DNA of 64,000 bases from Anisodus tanguticus (GCA_034509755.1 CM067555.1:25742142-25806141), one strand, 5' to 3'. Shown: positions 33,701 through 45,103, counted from the stretch's first letter. Notes: generated by a model from the letters alone, not told the origin. Numbers and translations: made by a program.

Positions 33701-33984
33701 GTTATGGAACTCCTATAACAGAGCACCCGGACTTTCTTCCTAAAGGTCTTTCCATGGGTATCAAAACCTAAAGTTCATTTTTTAGGAAGTCGTTTTTTCA
33801 TTAGAAGAATTCTCTCTTTCTAAACTAGAGAGAAGTTGAGAGCTCTTACAGAAATTCCCCTTTAGGTTAGAATTAAAATTCCTAAATACCCCCTCAAATA
33901 CCCATATGATTTAGTTCATATGACCCATATCATATGACTCATATCATATGATCCAATTTACCCCAGAAATTCCCAAGGTTTATC
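33701..33984 (+). repeat. 5' end of arm 2: promoter/leader copy pointing outward, with primer-like site
   Basis: GTTATGGAACTCCTATAAC at 33703-33721 is followed by a leader start and, at 33756-33768, GGGTATCAAAACC, a decayed tRNA-iMet primer site on the plus strand. The outward leader then runs as in 25505-25927 but stops at about 33984 (AAGGTTTATC). On the minus strand, i.e. reading into the movement gene, this end is the inverted counterpart of the 3' leader, so arm 2 too has inverted ends. Confidence 0.7.
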
Positions 33985-34115
33985 ATATGACTCATATCAT
34001 ATATAGATATATGCATGAGAGACATGATGGAACATTATGAACTTGTCAGAGTGACATAAGGTTGTCACACCTTCAACTATCATTATGTAGCTAACGTATC
34101 ACCAAATATTTCATT
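33985..34115 (-). other. Short LTR remnant between the viral cluster and the gypsy element
   Basis: It ends ACGTATCACCAAATATTTCATT, which resembles CATGCCATCGTAAATTTCATT inside the gypsy LTR at 3785-3805. I infer that this is the middle of the LTR whose 3' part is 18922-19762 and 5' part 50858-52414. The last five bases, TCATT (34111-34115), are the left copy of the target duplication. Confidence 0.4.
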
Positions 34116-36491
34116 TGTCATACCCCAACCTCGGGGGGGGGGGGGGGGGGCGAAACTTCGCACTCTAAGGCCCGAGCATACCAACCATAGTATTTGAACC
34201 ACACATAACAAAGACTCGGCCGATAAGGCCTCTAATAAATGATAACAAGATAAGATACCATAAGGTCTTGCACACAAAAGAAGCCCAACATCAAATATAT
34301 ACATAACCTAAGGCCATAATAGATACAAAGGAGGCCAGCAAGGCCATACCAAATGAATATACATGTGACACTTATCTACAAGCCTCTAAACATGACATAG
34401 AGTAACAACTGGTCGGGTTAAGGCCCTGACATACCCATGATATACATATATATACATCACAACCAAAACCTACCAACACACTAAACAACTCCAGAATAAA
34501 AGAGTGTATCGATAATAGCTGCTAAATCAAATCACCTACTGCGAGGGAGCATTGAACTATCTTCCTGTACCTACGGGCATGAAATGAAGCACCTCAGTAA
34601 GGGACGTCAGTACGAAAGAATGTACTGAATATGTAAGGCAGATAAATATAAGTAAAGACAATAATCAGAGTAAGGTAAAATAAAGAAACAACATGGACCT
34701 CAGGAAGCCAATGTAGGCATATGCAATGCATAATATCACTATATATTATCTATGTATGTATATGTATAGCCACACTTTGGGAAACGTAAATCTCACATCA
34801 TACTCGGCCCTAAGTGGGACTCAGTGTAATCATACCCGGCCTTAATGGGACTCGATGTAATCATACCCGACTACTGTGGTGTATATATATACGTACCACG
34901 CCCATTCGACTATAGCGTGGCTGGGTGTCGTGCAATAAATATGTATAAATACGTGATGCATAACTAACCCTTGGAAACCAATAGGGATAGGACGGAGTGA
35001 CACATGGTCATTAACCCACTGCCAATCATTATGGAACACATTTATGGCCAATATTACAATTCATCATGGACCCAAGATCACTAGCATAGTAACTACTATC
35101 AAGAGATGTGATGCACACTCCCGACAAGGGAAACAAACCAATGGATTTCAATAGAATATGAAAAACCCTTTCGGCAAAGAACATATGAAGATCATAGAAC
35201 CAATAGTATAACAATGATATTTAAGAAGAGCGATAAATGACTCTGACAAGGAACAAGGCTAATAATATTAATAGAGTACAAGGAAAATCATTGACAAGGA
35301 ATGTATGATGGTCATGACACCAAGTCCATGGGTTATGAATAAATACCATATCAACAATTAAGAGCAACCATACTTGAATCTTCTATGAATAGGAGTTTCT
35401 TTTGGAACGTTCGATTTGCCGATGTTTACCTTTAAATTATGCCAAAAATGAAGAAGAAGGTAAAGCCTTACATACCTTATCGACAAAGTTATTTATGTTC
35501 CATTAGCGCTCACAATTCCTACAGATGATTATCTACATTATACGGAGAATTTGCATCAATATCAGATTCATAACTTATAAGAAAGTTCATTTAGTCATTT
35601 TGTCGTGCAACTTGCTTGCGTAAGTTCATGAGATTATTTATAGCTGAAAATCTATCTATAACATCACAACAATCTTCATACTACTTCTACTAATCACCAC
35701 AATACCATACATAACTCCAAAACTTCATATAACATCTTTCAATCATGTAAAATAGCCAATAATAACAATACATACTTCAAGATCCTGCAAATAATTGATC
35801 TCAAGAAACATCCAATAATTCCATCTTAAACACTTGTAGAATCTTAGGTAGATGATGTAGAAGATAAAACATACCTTATGTTACAAGAAACATTCCAACT
35901 CCAAGCTTACATCACCACCAAGTTCCCTCCAAAGTTGCTAGAACAAGGAAGAAGACGATCTAGCGATGATCATAGAATTCGTTACGTCGGGTTTACGTAG
36001 TTTACCTTTGAATTCACCTTAGTTATCTTGGAATTCCTTAAAGAAATCATTATAGCTACTTTGGGTTGTAATATGTAGTGGAAATTAGGTTTAGGGCGTG
36101 GAGGGTATATATATATATATATATATATATCAAAAATAAAAACTTTCACTAACTCCATTCCACAGTCCAATCTGCGATTTGCAGATCTTGTTTGTGGTTT
36201 ACAGATTGGCTCGTAGATTCTGCTAGAAACTTGAAAGTTTCTGTCTCAATCTGCGGTGCAATCTGTGGCTCACATACCTAATCCGTAGCCCATATATCAC
36301 CTCAGGCAGTTACCTTTTGTCGACTTTTCATCGAAACTTACTTCTGTTGATCCGATTAGTCTTAATCATTAGCAAAACATACTCAACACATCTGTAAACC
36401 TTCGTAAACCTCTGGGAGAGGTTTTGCCATCTTTGAGCCTATGTTGGCTATGTTACGATAGCTACTACACATGAAAATATGAGGTGTAACA
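34116..36491 (-). repeat. 3' LTR of the minus-strand gypsy element
   Basis: On the minus strand it begins TGTTACACCTCATATTTTC at 36491 and ends in TATGACA at 34116. It carries an 18-base G run at 34133-34150, absent from the partner LTR (seven Gs there), and a (TA)n run near 36105-36130. TATATATATA and the CTCAATCTGCG/AATCTGTGG words near 36240-36260 mark the U3/R region. Confidence 0.85.
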
Positions 36492-36506
36492 TCCTTCCCC
36501 CTTAAG
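36492..36506 (-). promoter_or_regulatory. Polypurine tract of the minus-strand gypsy element
   Basis: The minus strand reads CTTAAGGGGGAAGGA directly before the LTR start TGTTACACC. It is preceded by ATTCGAGGACGAATGTT, a typical end of a Tekay-like polyprotein region. Confidence 0.8.
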
Positions 36507-37917
36507 AACATTCGTCCTCGAATGTTGAGAAATATTCTAACTCTTAAGATTTCTGAAAATTTTGGCAGAGTTTCCTCTATAAACAGGACTATCTAAAACC
36601 TGTCAAGCAGCCCAAACACACCCAATGCCTCACAGGGCTATAGAATAATATAACAAAATCATATCGACCTCATACGACCCTCTATCTATTCTGAATAAAA
36701 AAAAGGTTAGCCATAACTCACCTTGATTGTTAACTGCTAAAACTTGGAATGCATTTGTTAAATCTGTATCAACAATATCTCTTATACAAGGCACCCAAGG
36801 CATGTTCGGTATATAAGATAGGAATAGGGAGTCTCAATGCATGAATGATAAAGTAAACTTGTGATCTGAAGCAAGGAGGATATTTGGGCTACATGCCCCT
36901 TTCTGCCTCCTACATCATCTTGAATTACTACTCCACAACACTGTAATAAATGCTACTTCTTAGACCTAAAACTTTTGGATTCTAACCATTAAAGTTAGCA
37001 AATGAGATTTCTCTGTATAATGAATTCTTCATAGTTTAAACATGGGTTTTCTAACTCCCACGGGGGTAATTCAAGTCTATAGGCCACCTGGCCAATACTC
37101 TGAGTAATTTCATCTAGTTTAACGTACCAAGGGCTAAGCTTGTCCCTCTTTTCGACTCTTATCACACCCTTCATAGATAATATTTTCAAGAATCATTAAC
37201 TTGGAATTCTAGGTTCACTCGTTATCTATTTAAACCCAATTTACTAAAGATCCTAGGTAGTCAACATCTTCTGCCAGGAGGCTTTATATACTTTATGACT
37301 TAATTCCTTAAATCAAATCTCATTAGCTTGGGTTACATACTTCTAACCATTCGATAGGGGTTTAATGCCCTCGCCCATTCGGAGTTCATATGGTATTATT
37401 CTGGTGCTCAACGCTAAAACCTTAGTTGCACGCAACTTACTAAGAGAAAGGTGGTTATCCCAACTTCCTTTAGATTTTACTACACAAGTTCATAACATAC
37501 CTCCGAACGTCCAAATCGTGTGCTTGATTTTCATATTTAGCTGAGGGTAGGGCTAACCGGAGCGTCCTAAAGTTCCTTCGAACAACCTTTTAAAATTAAT
37601 CATAAATTAAGTATTCTTACCAGAAGTCATTCAATAAAAATTACCACAAATGTGAACCATCTTCTTAATTGTAAAATATTGCATAGTCCCTTGCTTCTTT
37701 GATAGTTTTGATTGGAAAAAAATGAGCTGGCTAGTCGGCTTATTAGCAATCACCCATATGATTCAACTAATGATAACAACAAGATAAATTCTTAGAAGAA
37801 TATTCCTGCTTAACTGTCTTTTAGTTTTACCGGGTCCTTACCATTCTAGGTCTGTCCACTAACTTCTAATGCTCAATCTTTTACCTATTGATTATTAATA
37901 AACTAGCATAACCCCTA
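36507..37917 (-). pseudogene. Integrase-end/pol remnant of the minus-strand gypsy element
   Basis: From 37189 to 36995 the minus strand gives MKGVIRVEKRDKLSPWYV, DEITQSIGQVAYRLELP and a short tail. The pattern K-x-x-K-L-S-P-x-Y-V followed by VAYRLELP is the C-terminal part of gypsy integrase just before the chromodomain region. A chromodomain itself is not readable. The rest of the stretch, 37190-37917, has no motif I can identify. Stops and the short length mark it as dead. Confidence 0.65.
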
Positions 37918-37922
37918 TAGGG

Positions 37923-40178
37923 TGTAACACCTCGTACCGTTGGCCTAAGTAATTTTCATGATTCAGGGACTTAAGACCCAGTGGGAAGTGTTAGAATTAC
38001 AAATTTGACGAAATCAGTGCTCTTCAATTTTACGCTCAGAAATAAAGACTGTGAAATATTTTACGAGCCGTAAAAGCTGTAGTAAAATACACCCCAGAAA
38101 TCCAAGTCACTTTTAAGGATTACGGTAGGAATCACTGGCCGTAAACATTTTACGGTCCGTAAAGCCCACCGTAATTATTTTACGAATCGTAAAAGTCATC
38201 ATAAAAAGGCCTTAACGACTGAACAATATAAATATGCAGAATTAGTCCCAAAAAATCAGATTTTTCAATATTCTCAAGCTCTAAAATGAAGGCTCTCTCT
38301 TCTCAATCATCTCATACACCAAGGTAAGCCTTTTCCACGCAATCCTATGTGATTCTAACGTAATCTTAATGAATTCTAAGTAGAATCCAATGTTCTTAAC
38401 CTAAGGTTTCAAGCAGGGTCGTTCCTATACTTTTAAGGGCCCGATGCGAGAAACAAAAAAAACATTTTTATTTACATGAAAAATTAAAATTAAAATCAAC
38501 TAATTAATCAGTATTAAAAGAATTATTGATAAAAACATCAAATAAATGTATAGTAAACACTATATTCGATTCAATGTTTTCAATTTCAGTACAATAATGC
38601 TATGAAAGAGAGAGATACCTTAATATCATTACATGAAAGATTTAAAAGAAAAACTATCATTACATTAGGCATAGAAAATTGATCTCCTTGCATTTTTATC
38701 TGCAAAGTCTGCAAAAAAAAAAGGGGGGGGGGGGGGTCTTTTTCTCTGCTCATTGGATTCGAACATGCGACCACTAGGTAAGGACTTTTGAAGAGAGCCC
38801 TCAACCGATAGACTACAACTCTCACTGATAAGATTGGAGGCATTTTTAATACATATCTTAATATTTTAAACCAATAAAAGAAAAATGAAAATTATGGGGC
38901 GGAGGCCCCACCGGTAGGGGGGCCCTGTGCGGCAGTGCCGCCTCGATCGCGATCTGGATTCAATATTAACACAATTCAAGGGTTCAAGGTTTAATTTTTG
39001 GGTTTCTACTCCAAAGTTCATATTTTTAATACAATGCTTGGAGCGATTAAGGTATGTAGAGTTTCTATCTATGTGTGGGAACATCTTTAGTCATCCCCAT
39101 GCCTCGTTCATCAAGATTATTGTGAATTACTTCTTGATTTGAGATTGTTCCCTAGTTCATGAAAAGACTATATACTTGCGATTTTAAATTCATAGTTGTT
39201 CATAATTATCACTTTGATTATTGTGAACTCATCACGTAATCAGTATAGACTTGTGTTTGATATCCATGAGTCTCAGTTTAGAATACCCAATATGCTAAAG
39301 CTCTAATACTCATAATCATGTTCAGTATTTCATGTTCATATCAATATATTTAGTAATCCAGTATAATATTGAGCACACGTATTTTGGGCCCAAGGCCAGA
39401 GTTATATATATTATTATGGGCCTAAGGCTACGGTTATATATATTATGGGCCCAAGGCCACAAATTATACATGTATTATGGGCCAAAGGCCACATTAATAT
39501 ATATATCCTAAGGCTATAGTTTACTATTTTAGTTAAATTGGTGACTCTCCAGTCCAGTACCGAAAGTATTCTTGTTAATTACTTCCTTGTTCAGTTATCA
39601 GTTTCAGTTTCAAATTTAGTACAGTATCTGTTGATTGATTTGGGTTTCCCATTTTTCGAGCACCCGACAACTATTTATTATTTTAGTTCCTTTACATATA
39701 GTATAATTCAAATGCACTAACGTCCCCTTTACATGGGGCCTGCACTTCATGGTGCAGGTGCTGAGTTTCAGGGAGATGGATCTACTTAGTAGGATTTATT
39801 TCGTATCAGCCTATTAGTGAGCCCCTCTCCTTTGGGGTGTTAGTCTATCATGTCATGATTTTGTTATGTTAGTAGAGGTATGTCAGGGCCTTGTCCTGGT
39901 ACACAGATTCAGTCAAACTCTTGTTTTAGAGGTTTCATAGACTAGACTAGTTTAGTATGTCAGACATGTCAATATTACTATTTTCAGACTTATGATATTT
40001 TTAGATTACTTCCGTAATATAATTATAAAATTCAACAGTTTGAATCAAAGGTTTTTGAAATCATTACCATAGTATGTTTTGATTCCCATGTTGATTCAAC
40101 AGCCATGTAGTTCACTCTGTCACATGCAACCAGGCACCAGTACTATGTTTCACCCAAGCCATGGTTCGGGGCATGAAA
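37923..40178 (+). repeat. 5' LTR of the nested gypsy element, carrying an insertion
   Basis: Begins TGTAACACCTCGTACCG. The U3 has several TTTACGGTCCGTAAA-like short palindromes (38040-38200). A TATAAATATGCAG at about 38228 is a likely TATA region. It ends in GGTTCGGGGCATGA before a mutated primer site (TAGTATTAGAGC, 40184-40195). Tandem (GGGCC..AAGGCCAC..TTATAT) units of about 35 bp occur near 39390-39510. The LTR is lengthened by the insertion at 38414-38956. Confidence 0.8.
38414..38956. mobile_element. hAT-like non-autonomous DNA transposon inside the LTR
   Basis: The 3' LTR (around 43905) reads GGTTTCAAGATAAACTCAAC without a break, whereas the 5' LTR has 543 extra bases at this point. 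The flanks GTTTCAAG (38406-38413) and GATTCAAT (38957-38964) agree at six of eight positions, fitting an 8-bp target duplication. The ends start CAGGGTCG and, on the other strand, CAGATCGCGATCGAGGC, and both ends hold GGGCCC-type words. This fits a hAT-like element, though the terminal repeats are poorly conserved. It contains a poly-A/poly-G run (G14 at 38723-38736) and no transposase. Confidence 0.65.
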
Positions 40179-40394
40179 AAGCTTAGTATTAGAGCACTAA
40201 GTTAAAGTGTCTTAGGCAGTCTATGAAACCATGTCCAGTGGGGTCACTCTTATGTGTGTGAGGGCCCTACACGTGTAAACAGTTGACCACCAAGACATCT
40301 AGGATTGTCTCACTTCCTTGTCCTCTACATCGTGCAATTAGAACCATCCTTTCAGGATATCCTTCAAACTTATGCGTATTACGTATTTCAGAAA

Positions 40395-41135
40395 ATGCCT
40401 ACAAAAAGAAAGTACACCAAGAAGACTTCAGTTAACAGCCATAGAGTTGCTGCTAATGCTGCACGCGAGGATGATATTCAAGCTTAGGGAGCCAATTCAG
40501 GTACAGCACCACCAGATACCACAGGGCCTATGGAGATTCTAGTTCCGTCACCCAGTTCCACTAACTCAGATGTTAGAGGAGTTATTTAGCTACTCACCCA
40601 GATTGGGGTTGCTCAGGCCCAACGTCATAGAATGACTCCAAGTACAAGGACTAATGGGGAGTCATCTAGTTCTAGGACTCGTGAGTTTCTTCGTATGGAC
40701 CCTCCGGTGTTCACATGGTCAAGCAAGTCAAAGGATCCATAGAATTTCATTGATGGGCTGCAGAAAATCTTTTAGGTTATGCATGTTACTGAGATAGAGG
40801 TAGCAGATTTGAGAGCTTACTAATTGCAGGATATTGCCAATATCTGGTATGAGTCTTGGGAGCAGTCTTGCAAGGAAGATACACCTTCAGAAACTTGGGA
40901 TGAGTTTCCTGATGCTTTTATTGAACACTTTCTGCAAGTAAAGGTCATGGAGGCGAATGTCGTTCAATTTGAAAAGCTTAAGCAGAACGGCAGGAGTGTG
41001 CAGGAGTACTATCTTCAGTTCGTATCTTTGGAGAAATATGCTCTACATATGGTTCTAGACATGAGGGCCAGAGTTAGGCATTTTGTGTATGGTCTTGATC
41101 CCTATTTGTATGATGCAGCTAATATTACATCTTAG
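40395..41135 (+). pseudogene. Gypsy gag, first copy
   Basis: From the ATG at 40395 the translation gives a Lys/Thr-rich start (MPTKRKYTKKTSVNSHR), then after stops DPPVFTW and NFIDGLQKI, and an open part 40824-41135 with LQDIANIWYESW, TWDEFPDAFIEHFL, FEKLKQNGRSVQEYYLQF and RARVRHFVYGLDP. That is the order of the plant gypsy retrotransposon-gag domain, which forms the virus-like particle. At least four in-frame stops (for example TAG after DDIQA) make it dead. Confidence 0.85.
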
Positions 41136-41539
41136 AATAAGGAGTTGACAATTACAAAGATGGTTGCTTTCGTACAAGGTAATGAGAATTAAAGGTTTTT
41201 GAAATCATTACCATAGTATGTTTTGATTCCCATGTTGATTCAACAGCCATGTAGTTCGCTCGGTCACATGCAGCCAGACACCGAGTACTATGTTTCGCCC
41301 AAGCCATGGTTCGGGGCATGAAAAAGCTTAGTATCAGAGCACTAGGTTCAAGTATCTTAGGAAGTCTATGAAACCATGTCCAGTGGGGTCACTTTTATGT
41401 GTGTGAGGGCCCTACACGTGTAAACAGGTGACTACCAAGACATCTAGGATTGTCTCACTTCCTTGTCCTCTAGATCGTTCAATTAGAGCTATCCTTTCAG
41501 GATATCTTTCTAACTCATGCGTATTACGTATTTTAGAAA

Positions 41540-42334
41540 ATGCCTATAAAAATAAAGTACACCAAGAAGACTTCAGTTAACAGCCAGAGAGTTGCTGCTA
41601 ATGCTGCACGCGAGGATGATATTCAGGCTTAGAGAGCCAATTCGGGTACAGCACCACCAGATACCACAGGGCCTGTGGAGATTCTAGTTCCGCCATCCAG
41701 TTCCACTAACTCAGATGTTAGGGGAGTTATTTAGCTGCTCACCCAGATTGGGTTGCTCAGGCCCAACGTCATAGAATGACTCCAAGTACAAGGACTAATG
41801 GGGAGTCATCTAGTTCCAGGACTCATGAGTTTCTTCGTAAGGACCCTTCGGTGTTCACAGGGTCAAGCAAGAGAAAATATCCATAGAATTTCATTAATGG
41901 GCTGCAGAAAATCTTTTAGGTTATACATGTTACTGAGATAGAGTTAGCAGATTTAAGAGCTTACCAATTGCAGGATGTTGCCAATATCTGGTATGAGTCT
42001 TGGGAGCAATCCCGCAAGGAATATACACCTTCAGAAACTTAGGATGAGTTTGTTGATGCTTTTATTAAACATTTTCTGCAAGTAGAGGTCAGGGAGGCGA
42101 ATGTTGTTCAATTCAAAAAGCTTAAGCAGAACGGCAAGAGTGTGCAGGAGTACTATCTTCAGTTCGTATCTTTGGAAAAATATGCTCTACATATGGTTCT
42201 AGACATGAGGGTCAGAGTTAGGAATTTTGTGTATGGTCTTGATCCCTATTTGTACGATGCAGCTAATATTACATCTTAGAATAAGGAGTTGACAAAATCC
42301 AAAGATGGTTGCTTTCGTACAAGGTAATGAGAAT
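41540..42334 (+). pseudogene. Gypsy gag, second copy
   Basis: Duplicate of the first gag, starting at 41540 (ATGCCTATAAAAATAAAG). It carries its own extra damage, such as a one-base loss near 41746 in the GATTGGGTTGCTC region and a TAG in place of Trp near 42040. The gag segments run on through 42334 into the knuckle region, which is present only once, so this copy is the one adjoining the rest of the element. Confidence 0.8.
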
Positions 42335-43455
42335 AGGGTAAATGAGGAGGAAGCATTGCAGAAAGAGAAAGACAGAGTTTAACAAAAAATCTAAGTCCTA
42401 AGGTCACTTCAGCCATGGGGGAGGTGGAGGTAGACAGTTCTTCAAGAATATGTAATCCAGACCTGCCCCATCCATAGCCAGTGCCTCATCCCCGAAGTTT
42501 AAGTTTGATCAAAATGGATGGAATTTCAGGGTATCAGGCTCACAATCACAGGTCATCACAGACCACATAGGCTTCTAGTACCATATTTGCAATACTTGTG
42601 GCAAGAGGCACTCAGGGGTGTGTGGTTTAGGTATGAATGGTTTCTCTAGGTGTGGTCAGCAGGGGTACTTTTTGAGGGATTTCCTATCAGCAAGACAAGG
42701 CACTGGTGGTAATATAGCTCAGTCCATCACGTCAGTAGCAAATCACAATTCTCAAGCCCATTCAGGGTGTGGTGCGGCTAAGTCTGGTAACACATGTGGA
42801 GGCCCAAACCGATTATATGCTTTAGCCGATAGGCAGGATATAGAATCTCGTACAGATGTCATCACATGTATATTAACAGTCTTCACTTTTGACGTTTATG
42901 CTCTTATGGATCCTGGATCCACCCTATCATATGTAACCTCTTTTATTGCTAAGAAATTTGGGATAGAACCAGAAAAGTTACATGAATCTTTTGAGGTATC
43001 TACTCCAGTTGGTAAGTCAGCCATAACTAGGAGAATTTATAGGGTTGTCGAGTTAAAGTCTATCACCGCATCACATTAGCCAATCTAGTAGAGTTAGAAA
43101 TGGTAGACTTCGATGTAATCATGGGTATGGACTTGTTTTATTTATGTTATGACACATTAGGTCGTAGAACCAAAATTGTAAAATTCGAATTTCCTGATGA
43201 TCCAGTCATAGAATTGAAGGATGATGTAGTAGCACCCATGGGTAGGTTTATTTCATACCTTAAAGCCAAAAAGATGATATACAAGGGATACATTTACCAT
43301 CTAGTTCGGGTTAGGGATGCAGATACCTAGACCCCAACTCTTCAATCAATAACTGTTGTCAATAAGTTTCCAGATGTCTTTCCCGAATATCTTCCTGGAG
43401 TACATCCCGATAGGTTGATTGAATTCAAAATTGACCTACTTCTCGGCACTAATAT
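42335..43455 (+). pseudogene. Gypsy zinc knuckle, protease and start of RT, nested element
   Basis: A Cys/His knuckle region C-N-T-C-G-K-R-H-S-G-V-C followed by RCGQQGYFLRDF lies at 42592-42680. In the frame 42618-43079 a protease shows YALMDPGSTLSYVT (D-P-G-S at 42909-42920), the usual plant gypsy variant, then EMVDFDVIMGMDLFY (43100-43144). A frame to 43330 ends at YIYHLVRVRDADT, then PDVFPEYLPGVHPDR and IDLLLGT mark the very beginning of reverse transcriptase. The sequence then joins the 3' LTR near 43456: the remaining pol has been deleted. Confidence 0.85.
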
Positions 43456-45103
43456 GATTCAAGTACTTAAGACCCAATGGGAAGTGTTATAATTGGAAAT
43501 TTGATGAAATTAGTGTTCTTCAATTTTACGTCCAGAAATACGGACCGTAAAATGTTTTACAAGCCATAAAAGTTGTAGTAAAACAGAACCCAGAAATCCA
43601 AGTCACTTTTAAGGATTAAGGTAGGAATCACTGGTCGTAAATGTTTTACGGGCCGTAAAGCCCACCGTAATTATTTTATGAACCATAAAAGTCATCATAA
43701 AAAGGCATCGACGACTGAATAGTATAAATATGCAGACTTAGTCCGAAAAATCACATTTTCAATTTTCCCAAGCCCTAGAATAAAGGCTCTCTCTTCTCAA
43801 TCATATCCTACACCAAGGTAAGCCTTTTCCACGCAATCCTATGTGATTCTAACGTAATGTTAATGAATTCTAAGTAGAATCCAATGTTCTTAACCTAGGG
43901 TTTCAAGATAAACTCAACGCCTCGTTCAAAGGTTCAAGGTTTAATTTTTGGGTTTCTACTCCAAAGTTCAGATTTTTTTAATACAATGATAGGAGCGATT
44001 AAGGTATGTAGAGTTTCTATCTATGTGTGGGAACGTCTTTAGTCATCCCCATGCCTCGTTCAACAAGATTATTGCGAATTACTTTAGATTTGGGATTGTG
44101 CCCTAGTTCATGAAAAGGCTATATACTTGCGATTTTAAATTCATAATTGTTCATAATTATTACTTTGATTGTTGTGAACTTATCACGTAATTAGTATAGA
44201 CTTGTGTTTGATATCCATGAGTCTCAGTTTAGAATACTCAATATGCTAAAGCTCTAATACTCATAATCATGTTCAGTATTTAATATACAATATCTTATGT
44301 TCATATCAGCATATTCAGTAATCCAGTATCATATTGAGCACATGTATTTTGGGCCCAAGGCCACAGATTATACATGTATTATAGGCTCAAGGCCATAGTT
44401 ATATATATATACATATGGGGCATAAGGACACAGTTTACTATTTCAGTTAAACAAGTGACTCTCCAGTTCAGGACCGGACGTATTCTTGTTAATTACTTCT
44501 TTGTTCAGTTATTAGTTATCAGATATCAGTTTCAGTTTCAGATTTAGTACAGTATCTGTTTATTGATTTTGGTTTCCCTTTTCTCGAGCACCCCACAACT
44601 AATTATTCTTTAAATTCCTTTATATACAATACAATCCAAATGTACTAACGTCCCTTTTGCATGGACCCTACACTTCACGGTATATGTGCTGAATTTTAAG
44701 GAGACGGATCTGCTTAGTAGGATTGCTTCCATATCAGCCGATTGGTGAGCCCCTCTCATTTGGGGTGTCAATCTATCATGTCATGATTTTGTTATGTTAG
44801 TAGAGGTATGTTAGGGTCTTACAGATTCATTTAGACTCTTTTTTAAAGGATTCATAGACTAGACTAGTTCAGTATGTCAGACATGTCAGTATTACTATTT
44901 TCAGACTTATGATATTTTTATATTACATCCGCAATATACTTTCAGATTATAAAATTCAATAGTTTGAATTATAGATTTTTGAAATCATTACCATAGTATG
45001 TTTTGACACCCGTGTTGATTCAGCAGCCATGTGATTCACTCGGTCACATGCAGCAAGGCACCAAGTGCCGTATTTTTCCCAGGCTATGGTTCGGGTCGTG
45101 ACA
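43456..45103 (+). repeat. 3' LTR of the nested gypsy element
   Basis: Similar along its length to 37960-40178 minus the hAT-like insertion, beginning near CAAGTACTTAAGACCC and ending TCGGGTCGTGACA. The first 30-40 bases of the LTR are missing, so the internal deletion took part of its start. It provides the empty site for the insertion at 38414. Confidence 0.85.

Larger units (their letters stand above)
19763..33984. mobile_element. Endogenous caulimovirid-like cluster: two defective copies in inverted orientation around a third copy
   Basis: Three copies of a pararetrovirus-like genome are recognisable: arm 1 on the plus strand (19763-25927), a partial plus-strand copy (25928 to about 28735) and arm 2 on the minus strand (33984 to 28826). 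They encode pieces of a movement-protein-like gene, a capsid region (middle copy only), zinc knuckles and an aspartic protease (arm 1), with TATA promoters, leaders and tRNA-iMet primer sites. This set and order fit Caulimoviridae (petuvirus- or solendovirus-like); the genus is uncertain. No reverse transcriptase/RNase H is visible. All long frames are broken, so it is a fossil and not a functional virus. Rearranged, inverted multi-copy integrants are a known feature of endogenous pararetroviruses. Confidence 0.8.
40047..42334 (+). repeat. 1144-bp tandem duplication spanning LTR end, primer site and gag
   Basis: 40047-41190 and 41191-42334 are the same length and begin with the same AAAGGTTTTTGAAATC and end with ACAAGGTAATGAGAAT. 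Each unit holds the last 130 bp of the LTR, the primer site (intact TAGTATCAGAGC in the second, TAGTATTAGAGC in the first) and the gag start. They differ at scattered positions, so the duplication is not recent. Confidence 0.95.
37923..45103 (+). mobile_element. Nested Ty3/gypsy element, plus strand, internally deleted and partly duplicated
   Basis: Two matching LTRs (37923-40178 and about 43456-45103) flank gag, zinc-knuckle and protease remnants. The internal region stops at the beginning of reverse transcriptase and jumps into the 3' LTR, so RT, RNase H and integrase are missing and the element could not move by itself. The flanks TAGGG (37918-37922) and TGGGA (45104-45108) match at three of five positions, a possible decayed target duplication. 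It interrupts the minus-strand gypsy internal region. Confidence 0.85.
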
